DNA of 8,974 nucleotides from assembly GCA_903893935.1 (NCBI GenBank), contig CAITOD010000387.1, positions 1 through 8,974 on the forward strand, given 5' to 3'. Source of the DNA: an uncultured Sphingomonadales bacterium (GTDB lineage Bacteria > Pseudomonadota > Alphaproteobacteria > Sphingomonadales > Sphingomonadaceae). Below the pieces are notes generated by a model, which had not been told where the DNA came from, searched no databases, and saw only the letters and a program-made list of their open reading frames with translations. Positions 1-6,213 of this stretch are shown here, piece after piece. Position 1 is the first letter of the stretch. Every line of letters starts with the position of its first letter. The position numbers and the translations under genes are program-made.

Positions 1-599
1 GCGAGATCGAGCGAGCGTTGCGCGACATCGACCGACTGGCCCAGCGCGCACATGTCGGCATAGGCCGCTGCGGTCTGCGCGACGACCGTCACGCGCACCA
101 CATCGCGCGCCGCAACCGCTGCGCCCGCATCGGCGCGCGCGGCTTCGATTCCGCGACGCACTTGCCCGAACAGATCGAGCTGATACGACACTCCAATGCG
201 CCCGGTTTCGATCCAGTCGTCGGGCGCGGGCAGCCCTGCCGCGCCATAGAGCGCATCGTTCAGGCCATCGCGTCCATACGTCGCGCTGCCCTGCACCTGG
301 GTCGAAGGCAGTCGCGCTGCGCGCACCGCCTGCAGCACGGCTGCCGCCCCGCGCAGATTGGCTTCGGCGGCGCGCAAGTCGGTGTTGGCGGCTAGCGCTT
401 CGCCAATCAGCGCATCGAGCCGCGCATCGTCATAGAGCCGCCACCACTCCGGCGGCAGGGCATCGGCTGCGGCAAGATCGGCGCGCGACGCAACGAACGC
501 CGCCGTCGTGGCGGGCAAGGCGGGCGGGCGATAGTCGGGCCCGACCGCGCATCCGGCCAGCACGAGCGTGGCCAGCAGCAGCGACGCGCGCACAATCAT
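1..599 (-). CDS. NodT/OprM-type outer membrane efflux lipoprotein, C-terminus cut by left edge
   Basis: Outer membrane factor of a tripartite efflux pump: a trimeric channel that takes substrate from the inner-membrane pump and adaptor and releases it outside. The 199 visible residues start with a lipoprotein signal peptide whose lipobox is LAGC (lipidated Cys17), followed by AVGPDYRPP, the hallmark start of NodT-family mature proteins. EWWRLYDDARLDALIGEAL (about 51-69) and a helical stretch with SYQLDLFGQVRRGIEAARAD (about 138-157) are the first repeat of the OEP (TolC-like) domain. The family is usually about 450-500 residues, so more than half lies outside the window. The ATG at 599-597 overlaps the TGA of the upstream adaptor gene (ATGA). 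No good Shine-Dalgarno precedes it, so translation is probably coupled. It is the last visible gene of the operon. Confidence 0.93.
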   Translation of the reverse strand, partial: MIVRASLLLATLVLAGCAVGPDYRPPALPATTAAFVASRADLAAADALPPEWWRLYDDARLDALIGEALAANTDLRAAEANLRGAAAVLQAVRAARLPSTQVQGSATYGRDGLNDALYGAAGLPAPDDWIETGRIGVSYQLDLFGQVRRGIEAARADAGAAVAARDVVRVTVVAQTAAAYADMCALGQSVDVAQRSLDL

Positions 600-1663
600 T
601 GCGTGTCGATTTCGCTGCGCACCGACATGCCTGGCAGCAGCCGCCCGTCGAGCCCGTCGGGGTTGTCGATCGCGATCTTGACCGCGATGCGCTGCGCGAT
701 CTTGGTGAAATTGCCCGTCGCGTTGTCGGGCGGCAGCAGCGCGAACTTGGCGGCGGCAGCGGGTGCAAAGGCCAGCACATGCCCGTGCAGCGTGGCGTCG
801 GGAAAGGTATCGACGGTGATTGTTGCAGGCTGGCCCACGCGCACATGGGTCAGCTGGTTTTCGCGATAATTGGCGATCACCCAGACTTTGCGCGGCACCA
901 GGCTGAACACCTGGCCGCCGGCAGCAAGATATTGCCCCGGCTTGACCAGTTTCTGCCCGACCGCCCCATCGGCGGGCGCAACGATGCGCGTATAGCCGAG
1001 ATTGATCCGCGCCAGTGCGAGCGTCGCGCGCTGTGCCGCCAGTGCCGCGCGCGCCTGCTGCTCTTGCGCGGCGAGCGTGCGCAACTGGCTGCGCACGGCT
1101 TCGGTCTGCGCATTGGCTTGCGCCAGCTGCGCGCTCGACTGGCTGGCATTGGCATCGGCCTGATCGATCAGTTGCCCCGAGCCGACACCTTCGCTCAGCA
1201 GTTTGTGCTGGCGTGCCGCTTCGCGCCGGTTGCGTTCGACGGTCGCGGCGGTGGCGCGCGCGCTGGCCGCAGCGGCGGCGATATTGGCATCGATCACCTG
1301 GCGTTGGGCACCAAGATTGGCGACCGCGGCTTCGGCCGCGGCGACATCGGCTTCGGCTTTGGCGACTTGTGCGCGATAATCGTCGTCGCTGATTTCGATC
1401 AGCGTCTGGCCGGCTTTGACCGACTGGAAATCATCGACCGCCACGCGCGCGACATAGCCCGGTACACGCCCGCTGATGGCGGTGACATCGCCATCGAGAA
1501 ACGCATCGTCGGTCACTTCGAGACGCGGGTGCGCAAGCCAGTTGCGCCATACCAGCACGGCAAGCGCGATCAGCACGAACGCGGTGCCCGCGATCAGCAA
1601 GCGCCGCGACAAGTGGTGGCGGTGGGCGTGCGTATCGAGCGGTTGGTCGATGGTGTCAGTCAT
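596..1663 (-). CDS. emrA: EmrA/HlyD-family periplasmic adaptor (membrane fusion protein)
   Basis: Periplasmic adaptor that joins an inner-membrane MFS pump to the outer membrane channel. The 355-residue product has a short cytoplasmic tail with a His cluster (THAHRHH, 11-17), one membrane helix (about 22-40), the first half of a lipoyl/barrel-sandwich domain (about 48-92, with ISGRVPGYVARVAVDD), a long Ala/Gln-rich alpha-helical hairpin predicted as coiled coil (about 95-220), the second lipoyl half (TRIVAPADGAVGQKLVKPGQ, 225-244) and a beta-barrel domain ending in NFTKIAQRIAVKIAID (318-333), the usual EmrA-type signature. Length is normal for EmrA. The frame stays open far upstream inside the neighbouring gene, but homology begins at this ATG, which overlaps the TGA of the EmrB-like gene as ATGA. 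It partners the MFS protein and the outer membrane lipoprotein on either side. Confidence 0.95.
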   Translation of the reverse strand: MTDTIDQPLDTHAHRHHLSRRLLIAGTAFVLIALAVLVWRNWLAHPRLEVTDDAFLDGDVTAISGRVPGYVARVAVDDFQSVKAGQTLIEISDDDYRAQVAKAEADVAAAEAAVANLGAQRQVIDANIAAAAASARATAATVERNRREAARQHKLLSEGVGSGQLIDQADANASQSSAQLAQANAQTEAVRSQLRTLAAQEQQARAALAAQRATLALARINLGYTRIVAPADGAVGQKLVKPGQYLAAGGQVFSLVPRKVWVIANYRENQLTHVRVGQPATITVDTFPDATLHGHVLAFAPAAAAKFALLPPDNATGNFTKIAQRIAVKIAIDNPDGLDGRLLPGMSVRSEIDTQ

Positions 1664-3237
1664 GGCGCTCGTCGTTTGATGGGAGCATGCGGGGGCAGCA
1701 ACAAAGTCAGCACGGCGCTCGCGCCGAGCACCAGCGCCATGAACACGAAAACGTCGTTGTACGCGAGCACAAAGGCCTGCTGGCGCACTTGCGCGGCCAT
1801 GCTGGCGGTCGCGGCGGCCGAGGCACGGCCAAAGTCGGCGATGACATGGCCGAACGTGCCGCGCAAGGCATCGATCCGCGTGGCAGCACTTGCCATCCGT
1901 TCGGTCAGCACCGCTGAATGGAACTGTTCGCGGTCGCGGATCATTGTTGCCAGAATGGCGGTGCCGAGCAACTGCCCGATGCTGCGCGATCCGTTGAAAA
2001 AGGTCGAGGCCGACTGGCCATCGCTCGGTTTGACATCGCGCGTGCCGATCACCAGCAGCGGCACCACGAACAGCGCGGGCGCGGTGCCCAGCAGCACTTC
2101 GGCCAGCGCAAACTGGTCGGCCGAACTCATCGTCGTGGCCTGGCTGGTTACCGCCGCGCCGAGTGCGAACAGCACCAGCCCGATGAAAATCGGTACGCGC
2201 AGCGCGATGTGCCGCATCATCCAGTAGGTCGCCGGAAACGCCACGAGTTGCACCAGCGCGACGGTTACCAGCACATTGCCCGTTTCGAGCGCGCGATAGC
2301 CCTGGAACTGGCCGAGAAACTGCGGAGCCAGATAGCTTGTGTTGAGCAGCGCCATGCGGAACAGCATGTTGAGCACGATTGCGCCGGCAAAGCTGCGGCG
2401 GCGCAGCAGGCTGAAATCGATGATGCGGTTTTTGGGCGGATTGGGCCGGCCGTATTCGACCAGAACAAAGCCGCAGATCAGCACCGCCGCTGCGACGAAT
2501 GTCCAGCCGATCATGGCGTTGTCGAGCCAGAAGCGGCGCGGACCCTGGCTCAGCGCCATGATCAGCAGGGCAAGACCGCCCGCCAGAAAGCCGTAGCCGG
2601 CCCAGTCGGTGCGCAGGATCGGACATTTGTCAAAGCATTGCTGGTCGATCGACAGCATGACTTCGATCATCACCACCAGCGTCAGGCCGATCTCGACCCA
2701 GTAGACCATTGTCCAGCCGCCGTCGAAGCTGGTGAGCCAGCCCGCCAGCACCGCGCCCAGACTCGCCGGAACGGTCTGCACAAAAGTCAGCAGCATCAGC
2801 CCGAACGGCAGATTGCGCCCGCCGAACACGCGAAAGGTCATGCCGAAGGCGGCAACGCCAAACCCCCCGCCAAGCAGCCCCTGCATCGCGCGCAAGGTGA
2901 TTTCGAGCGGCAGCGACGTCACCAGTGTCGAAGCCAGCGCGGTGAGCATGAACCCCACGCACAGCGCGATCATGAACCGGCGCATGCCGAATGCCTGGAT
3001 GAACATGCCGGCAAGCGGGATCATCAGGATTTCGCCCATCGAATAAGCGGTCGAAATCCACGAGGCTTCGTCGGCCGACACGCCCAGCGTGCCCTGCAGA
3101 TCGACCAGCGCGGTAGACACCATCTGCGCCCCGAGCCCCGACGAGAATTGCCCGAGCAGCGCCGCCGACAGCGACACGAACACTGCCCGCGATGGTGCGG
3201 GCAGCGCCGGGCTGACCGCAGGCGCCGCGGTTGCCAT
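1660..3237 (-). CDS. emrB: EmrB-like DHA2 family MFS drug transporter (14-TM type)
   Basis: Inner-membrane proton-driven exporter of the DHA2 (EmrB/QacA) branch of the major facilitator superfamily. It has 525 residues, close to the usual size, with many hydrophobic segments, compatible with 14 helices. The family's N-terminal pattern is present: WISTAYSMGEILMIPLAG (60-77) and motif B RAMQGLLGGGFG (116-127). A later segment, FFNGSRSIGQLLGTAI (413-428), matches the conserved FNxxRxxGxxxGxA block. Motif C in the fifth helix is degenerate: SLGAVLAGWL (159-168) in place of the usual GPxxGGxL, so its Pro and first GG glycine are missing. The loop after the sixth helix has a Cys pair (Cys201, Cys205). 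It starts 2 bases after the stop of the SMP-30-like gene with no clear Shine-Dalgarno, suggesting coupled translation, and its TGA overlaps the adaptor start. Substrate is unknown. Confidence 0.95.
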   Translation of the reverse strand: MATAAPAVSPALPAPSRAVFVSLSAALLGQFSSGLGAQMVSTALVDLQGTLGVSADEASWISTAYSMGEILMIPLAGMFIQAFGMRRFMIALCVGFMLTALASTLVTSLPLEITLRAMQGLLGGGFGVAAFGMTFRVFGGRNLPFGLMLLTFVQTVPASLGAVLAGWLTSFDGGWTMVYWVEIGLTLVVMIEVMLSIDQQCFDKCPILRTDWAGYGFLAGGLALLIMALSQGPRRFWLDNAMIGWTFVAAAVLICGFVLVEYGRPNPPKNRIIDFSLLRRRSFAGAIVLNMLFRMALLNTSYLAPQFLGQFQGYRALETGNVLVTVALVQLVAFPATYWMMRHIALRVPIFIGLVLFALGAAVTSQATTMSSADQFALAEVLLGTAPALFVVPLLVIGTRDVKPSDGQSASTFFNGSRSIGQLLGTAILATMIRDREQFHSAVLTERMASAATRIDALRGTFGHVIADFGRASAAATASMAAQVRQQAFVLAYNDVFVFMALVLGASAVLTLLLPPHAPIKRRAP

Positions 3238-3239
3238 CG

Positions 3240-4184
3240 CTAAGTCGAGCCGGTGCCGGTCAGCGGATATCCCTCCACGTCAAGATCAAGCCGCACCAGC
3301 CGGGCGGCCTGAAGAATGCCATCCACGGGCAGGACGATACCACCCGTGGTGGAAACGTAAAGCGCTTTGCGTTCGTTGTCGTGACGGCCAAACGCGCACG
3401 CGGTCGAGCCGGCGAGGCCTTCGTTTGCGCCCGCGAGCGTCACCCGCGCCCCGTCAATCCCCAGCCGATCGAGGCTGTGGCCGATATGCGTGGTGAGATA
3501 GGCATTGCCGGCCGTGTCAAACGCCAGATCATCGACCCGTACCTGTTCGGCGACAATTTGCGCAGCGCCTGCACTGCCATCGGTCCTTACGGCAAATTCG
3601 ATCAGCAGCGCGCGTCCGTTCGATGCAACCAGCACGCGATCGTGCCAGCGCTTGACCCCGTTGGCCCCCGGCAGGAAATCGACGCCCGGCGCGCGGGTCA
3701 AAAGCTCGTCTTCGGCCCAGACTTCGGTGGTGCCCGCCACGGTATCGACGAGGTAAAGCCGGCCCTGCCAGCTATCCGATACCAGCAACCGGTGGCTGTC
3801 GAACGGAGTCATGCCGTTGGCAAAGATTGCGCCCGCAATCGGCTGATGCGGTGCGCCCGCGCCGGTCTGCGGATCGATGCGCCAGAGCACCGGCTCTGCG
3901 CCACCGGGCTCACCCACCGCCGCATAGAGCGCGCCGTCCAGCATGGCGAGCCCGGTGGGCGGCGCGGCAAGCTGGATCAGTGTGCTGACCGACCCTGCGA
4001 GCGTTGCGCGGTCGATCCGCGCTTCGCTCAGCACCGAAACGGCGATGTCGCCATTATCGAGCACCGCAAGATTTTCGAGAAATGTGCCCTGCGGCCATTC
4101 CGCGATCACGCGCGTTGCGACAAGCGCTTGCGGTGCCGCGCGATGCGGGGGCAGGCCGGGCGGCAATTGCAGGATCGGTTCCAT
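3240..4184 (-). CDS. SMP-30/gluconolactonase/LRE-like beta-propeller protein
   Basis: Predicted six-bladed beta-propeller of the SMP-30/gluconolactonase/LRE family, whose characterised members are metal-dependent lactonases or related hydrolases. The 314-residue product has no signal peptide, so it is probably cytoplasmic. Family hallmarks seen: Glu37 in TFLENLAVLDNGDIAVS, Asn123 in FANGMTPFDSHRLLVSDS, Asn175 in PGANGVKRWHDRVLVASNG and Asp218 in VDDLAFDTAGNAYLTTHIG. These fall where the family places its metal ligands (one Glu, Asn residues, one Asp), so activity is plausible. The chosen ATG follows a GGAG Shine-Dalgarno (complement at 4190-4193, 5-base spacing); the frame is open further upstream but overlaps the hydrolase gene and lacks family similarity. 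It lies 38 bases after the hydrolase stop and 2 bases before the EmrB start. The substrate, lactone or otherwise, cannot be assigned. Confidence 0.85.
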   Translation of the reverse strand: MEPILQLPPGLPPHRAAPQALVATRVIAEWPQGTFLENLAVLDNGDIAVSVLSEARIDRATLAGSVSTLIQLAAPPTGLAMLDGALYAAVGEPGGAEPVLWRIDPQTGAGAPHQPIAGAIFANGMTPFDSHRLLVSDSWQGRLYLVDTVAGTTEVWAEDELLTRAPGVDFLPGANGVKRWHDRVLVASNGRALLIEFAVRTDGSAGAAQIVAEQVRVDDLAFDTAGNAYLTTHIGHSLDRLGIDGARVTLAGANEGLAGSTACAFGRHDNERKALYVSTTGGIVLPVDGILQAARLVRLDLDVEGYPLTGTGST

Positions 4185-4222
4185 TGTCACTCCGCTTTGT
4201 CGGGATTGGCAGTTCACCGCGT

Positions 4223-4996
4223 TTACTGAACGAACCTCGCAATCGCGGCGATGGTCGCTTCGGGCTGGTCGATCTGCGGGAAGTGGCCGGCCCCGCCGAT
4301 CAGATGCGATTGCGCGCCTGCGATCTGCGCTGCAAATACCCCGGCGAGCACCGACGGGAACAGCTTGTCGTCCGCCCCCCACAGCACCAGCGTCGGCGCG
4401 GTGATCGAAGGAAACAGCTCTTCGAGCCGCGGCGATATGAAAATGCTTTTGCCCCAGGTCGCGCTGATCGCCTTTTCGCCGCTTGCGACGTAGCGCTCGA
4501 ACGCCTGCTCTGCGATGCCCGGGATCTGTGCGACCGGGCCGTTGATCGTGATATCGATTAGTTTCTGCATTTCTTCGGCGCTGTCGGGATCGAAATTGAC
4601 CGGCGGTTCGCCTTCGAACATCGCCTTGAACCCGGCGACATCGATCAGCACCAGCTTTTCGACGCGTTCGGGATATGTTGCCGCAAATGTCGCGGTGACC
4701 CAGCCGCCGACCGAATTGCCGACCAGCGTCGCACGCGCAATCTCGTGCGCATCAAGCAGCGCTGCAATCGCCGCCGCCTGAACCGCCATGCCCAGATCGT
4801 CGCCGTTCTTCGAGGATTCGCCAAAGCCCAGCATGTCGATGGCAAGCACGCTGTGGCTCATCGCCAAAGCCCCGGCCACTTCGGCCCAGTCTTCCTTGTG
4901 GCCGCCCACGCCGTGGACTATCACCAGGGCCGGACCTTCGCCGGCAAATGTATAGGCAAGCGTCTTGTCGTGTACCGGAAGCGTATGCGTGGTCAT
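4223..4996 (-). CDS. alpha/beta-fold hydrolase
   Basis: Alpha/beta hydrolase of 257 residues, a normal single-domain length. The catalytic machinery is visible: an oxyanion-loop HGVGGHKEDW (29-38), DMLGFGES (54-61), nucleophile elbow VGNSVGGW (92-99) with Ser95, LWGADDKLFP (205-214) carrying the acid, most likely Asp210, and GGAGHFPQID (234-243) with His238. The region 120-200 is the variable cap. It resembles the branch containing meta-cleavage-product (C-C bond) hydrolases, esterases and epoxide-hydrolase relatives; the exact reaction is not readable. There is no signal peptide, so it is cytoplasmic. The ATG has a good Shine-Dalgarno (AGGGG, complement at 5004-5008, 7-base spacing). As first gene of the operon, transcribed away from the AraC regulator, it is probably the main enzyme acting on whatever compound the system handles. 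Confidence 0.93.
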   Translation of the reverse strand: MTTHTLPVHDKTLAYTFAGEGPALVIVHGVGGHKEDWAEVAGALAMSHSVLAIDMLGFGESSKNGDDLGMAVQAAAIAALLDAHEIARATLVGNSVGGWVTATFAATYPERVEKLVLIDVAGFKAMFEGEPPVNFDPDSAEEMQKLIDITINGPVAQIPGIAEQAFERYVASGEKAISATWGKSIFISPRLEELFPSITAPTLVLWGADDKLFPSVLAGVFAAQIAGAQSHLIGGAGHFPQIDQPEATIAAIARFVQ

Positions 4997-5139
4997 GATT
5001 TGTCCCCTGTCGGAATCGGCACTGCAGGCTTTTTGGCAAGGCTTGTTGGCGCTGTTTTGTATCGATAGACTGGCAAGAGCGTCTATGTTTCGAACGCCGG
5101 TTTTCTTGATCCAACGTCTTGGCTTATGGATATTTGCAC
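4997..5139. promoter_or_regulatory. Divergent promoter/operator region between hydrolase operon and AraC regulator
   Basis: This 143-base stretch separates divergent genes and is visibly more AT-rich than its surroundings. It holds two direct copies of TGGCAAG, at 5034-5040 and 5071-5077 (37 bases start to start), and a perfect 8-base palindrome TATCGATA at 5060-5067. AraC-family proteins commonly bind direct half-sites, so the repeats are candidate operator halves. A possible plus-strand sigma70-type promoter is TTGGCA (5033-5038) with an 18-base spacer to TTGTAT (5057-5062), but the -10 match is poor. No convincing minus-strand promoter was recognised. The role as regulatory region is strongly suggested by position; the individual sites are tentative. 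Confidence 0.45.
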
Positions 5140-6090
5140 ATGCCCGATCTGAGCAGTTTTCCCGATGCGATGTCGGATGCGCTGTCGCTGGTGCGGATGC
5201 ATGGCGAAGTGGTGTGCGCGGTCGAAAACGGCGCGCCGTGGAGCCTGTCGTTTCACAAACCGGTGTCGTATTTTCATATCGTCGATCACGGCGCGCTGTG
5301 GCTGATCCAGGATGGCGCCGTGCCGGTGCGGCTGATCGACGGTGATCTGGTTATCCTGCCGCTGGGTGGCGGGCACGTGCTGACCACCGACCCCGCGTTG
5401 CCGGCCACGCCGATAGAGACGGCGATTGCCGGACTGGGCGATCATCGCGGCGGGGTAATGCGGTTTGGCGGCCCTGGCGAAAGTGCCAGCCTGATGTGTG
5501 GTCAGTTCGGCTTTGACGGGGTGCTCGCTCGGCGCCTGCTGCAAGTCCTGCCGCCGATCGTGCATATCCGGCCCGACCCGGGGCATCCGCTCGAATGGAT
5601 CAGGCTGACGCGGCATTTTCTGGCCGACGAGGCCTATCACCCCAAGCCCGGATCGGCGATCATGATCGCGCGGCTGATCGAACTGCTGTTTATCCAGGCG
5701 ATCCGCGAATGGGGTGTCAACAGCCCGGGCAGCCTTGGCTGGCTGGGCGGGTTGAACGATCCGCAGATCGGGCGCGCGCTGGCGGCCATCCACAACGACC
5801 CGGCGCACACATGGACCGTCGAAAAGCTCGCGCTGATCGCAGGGTTTTCGCGATCGGTGTTTGCCGCGCGGTTTACCCACGTGGTTGGCCAGACCCCGCT
5901 CAAATATGTCACCGCGTGGCGGCTCAATCTGGCCGCCGATCACCTGCGCAGTGGTTCGATGAAAATCGGCGAAATCGCCGCGGTCGTGGGCTACGGCTCG
6001 GAAGCGGCGCTGTCACGCGCGTTCAAGGCGCAATTCGGCATCAGCCCGGCGGCGTTCCGCCGCGCCACCGAAATACCGGGCAATGCGTAA
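5140..6090 (+). CDS. AraC-family transcriptional regulator with N-terminal cupin sensor domain
   Basis: Transcription factor of 316 residues. Residues 1 to about 195 form a cupin-like ligand domain of the type often called Cupin_6 or AraC-binding-2, with SFHKPVSYFHIVDHGALWLI (37-56), a DLVILPLGGGHVL stretch (69-81) and MRFGGPGESASLMCGQFGF (107-125). Residues about 205-310 are the AraC DNA-binding domain, with two helix-turn-helix units: WTVEKLALIAGFSRSVFAARF (225-245 region) and IGEIAAVVGYGSEAALSRAF (276-295), followed by KAQFGISPAAFRR. An in-frame TTG at 5119 would add 7 residues but has no ribosome site; the ATG at 5140 has a weak GGA 9 bases upstream and fits the family start, so it is preferred. 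It is divergent from the hydrolase-efflux operon, which is its likely target; the effector is unknown. Confidence 0.93.
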   Translation: MPDLSSFPDAMSDALSLVRMHGEVVCAVENGAPWSLSFHKPVSYFHIVDHGALWLIQDGAVPVRLIDGDLVILPLGGGHVLTTDPALPATPIETAIAGLGDHRGGVMRFGGPGESASLMCGQFGFDGVLARRLLQVLPPIVHIRPDPGHPLEWIRLTRHFLADEAYHPKPGSAIMIARLIELLFIQAIREWGVNSPGSLGWLGGLNDPQIGRALAAIHNDPAHTWTVEKLALIAGFSRSVFAARFTHVVGQTPLKYVTAWRLNLAADHLRSGSMKIGEIAAVVGYGSEAALSRAFKAQFGISPAAFRRATEIPGNA

Positions 6091-6213
6091 ATCGCAGACC
6101 GGCGCGTGTAACCGCACCGACGCACCCGACGAATAGTGCGAGTAAGCATGGCCTGCCAATGATCTGACGTTTACGCCTGCGATTCAACGCCCTGATCCGC
6201 GAAGGAAGCGACA
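6091..6213. other. Intergenic region before the DoxX-NDH-2 fusion gene
   Basis: This 123-base gap lies between two plus-strand genes. There is a weak hairpin, CGCAC (6121-6125) with GTGCG (6136-6140) and a 10-base loop, but no T tract, so a terminator cannot be claimed. No convincing -35/-10 pair was recognised. At the right end AAGGA (6202-6206) is the ribosome site of the next gene. The gap is large enough to hold a separate promoter for the fusion gene. Confidence 0.4.

Larger units (their letters stand above)
1..4996 (-). other. Predicted five-gene operon: hydrolase, lactonase-like protein, tripartite Emr-type pump
   Basis: All five minus-strand genes are consecutive, with gaps of 38 and 2 bases and then two 4-base ATGA overlaps (1660-1663 and 596-599). 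No terminator-like hairpin is seen between them. The order is hydrolase, SMP-30-like protein, EmrB, EmrA, outer membrane factor, so two catabolic-type enzymes are joined to a full export pump. Co-transcription is inferred from spacing and strand. The end of the operon is outside the window. Confidence 0.8.

Noticed and set aside
599..2227. Plus-strand open frame (542 codons) opposite emrA and part of emrB
   Set aside because: The minus strand carries unmistakable EmrA and EmrB proteins. The plus-strand translation has no recognisable domain and spans two unrelated genes, as expected of a compositional shadow.
1664..2626. Upstream in-frame extension of the EmrA-like gene
   Set aside because: The frame is open but lies inside emrB in another frame and shows no similarity to adaptors. 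The ATG at 1663 with an ATGA overlap gives a normal-length EmrA.
1918..3243. Plus-strand open frame (441 codons) opposite emrB
   Set aside because: The translation is rich in His, Gln, Arg and Ala without hydrophobic or family patterns, and it mirrors the transmembrane gene on the other strand.
3231..4229. Plus-strand open frame (332 codons) opposite the SMP-30-like gene
   Set aside because: The minus-strand product has the family's Asn/Asp/Glu motifs and a good ribosome site; the plus-strand one has neither.
4185..4382. Upstream in-frame extension of the SMP-30-like gene
   Set aside because: It overlaps the end of the hydrolase gene and lacks family similarity, while the ATG at 4184 has a GGAG ribosome site.
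5119..5139. Alternative TTG start of the AraC regulator
   Set aside because: There is no ribosome site upstream of it, and the extra seven residues match nothing typical of the family. The ATG at 5140 is preferred, though its own ribosome site is weak.
5083..5943. Minus-strand open frame opposite the AraC regulator gene
   Set aside because: The plus strand has a complete AraC DNA-binding domain. The antisense product is Arg/Gln/His-rich with no motif.
6121..6140. Hairpin CGCAC/GTGCG after the AraC gene as a terminator
   Set aside because: Only five base pairs with a 10-base loop and no following T tract.
6085..6184. Short inverted matches GCGTAAA/TTTACGC (6085-6091, 6170-6176) and AATCGCAG/CTGCGATT (6090-6097, 6177-6184) flanking the gap after the AraC gene
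   Set aside because: The matches overlap on the left and are in swapped order, so they cannot form one stem. They are short and one touches the stop codon; most likely chance.
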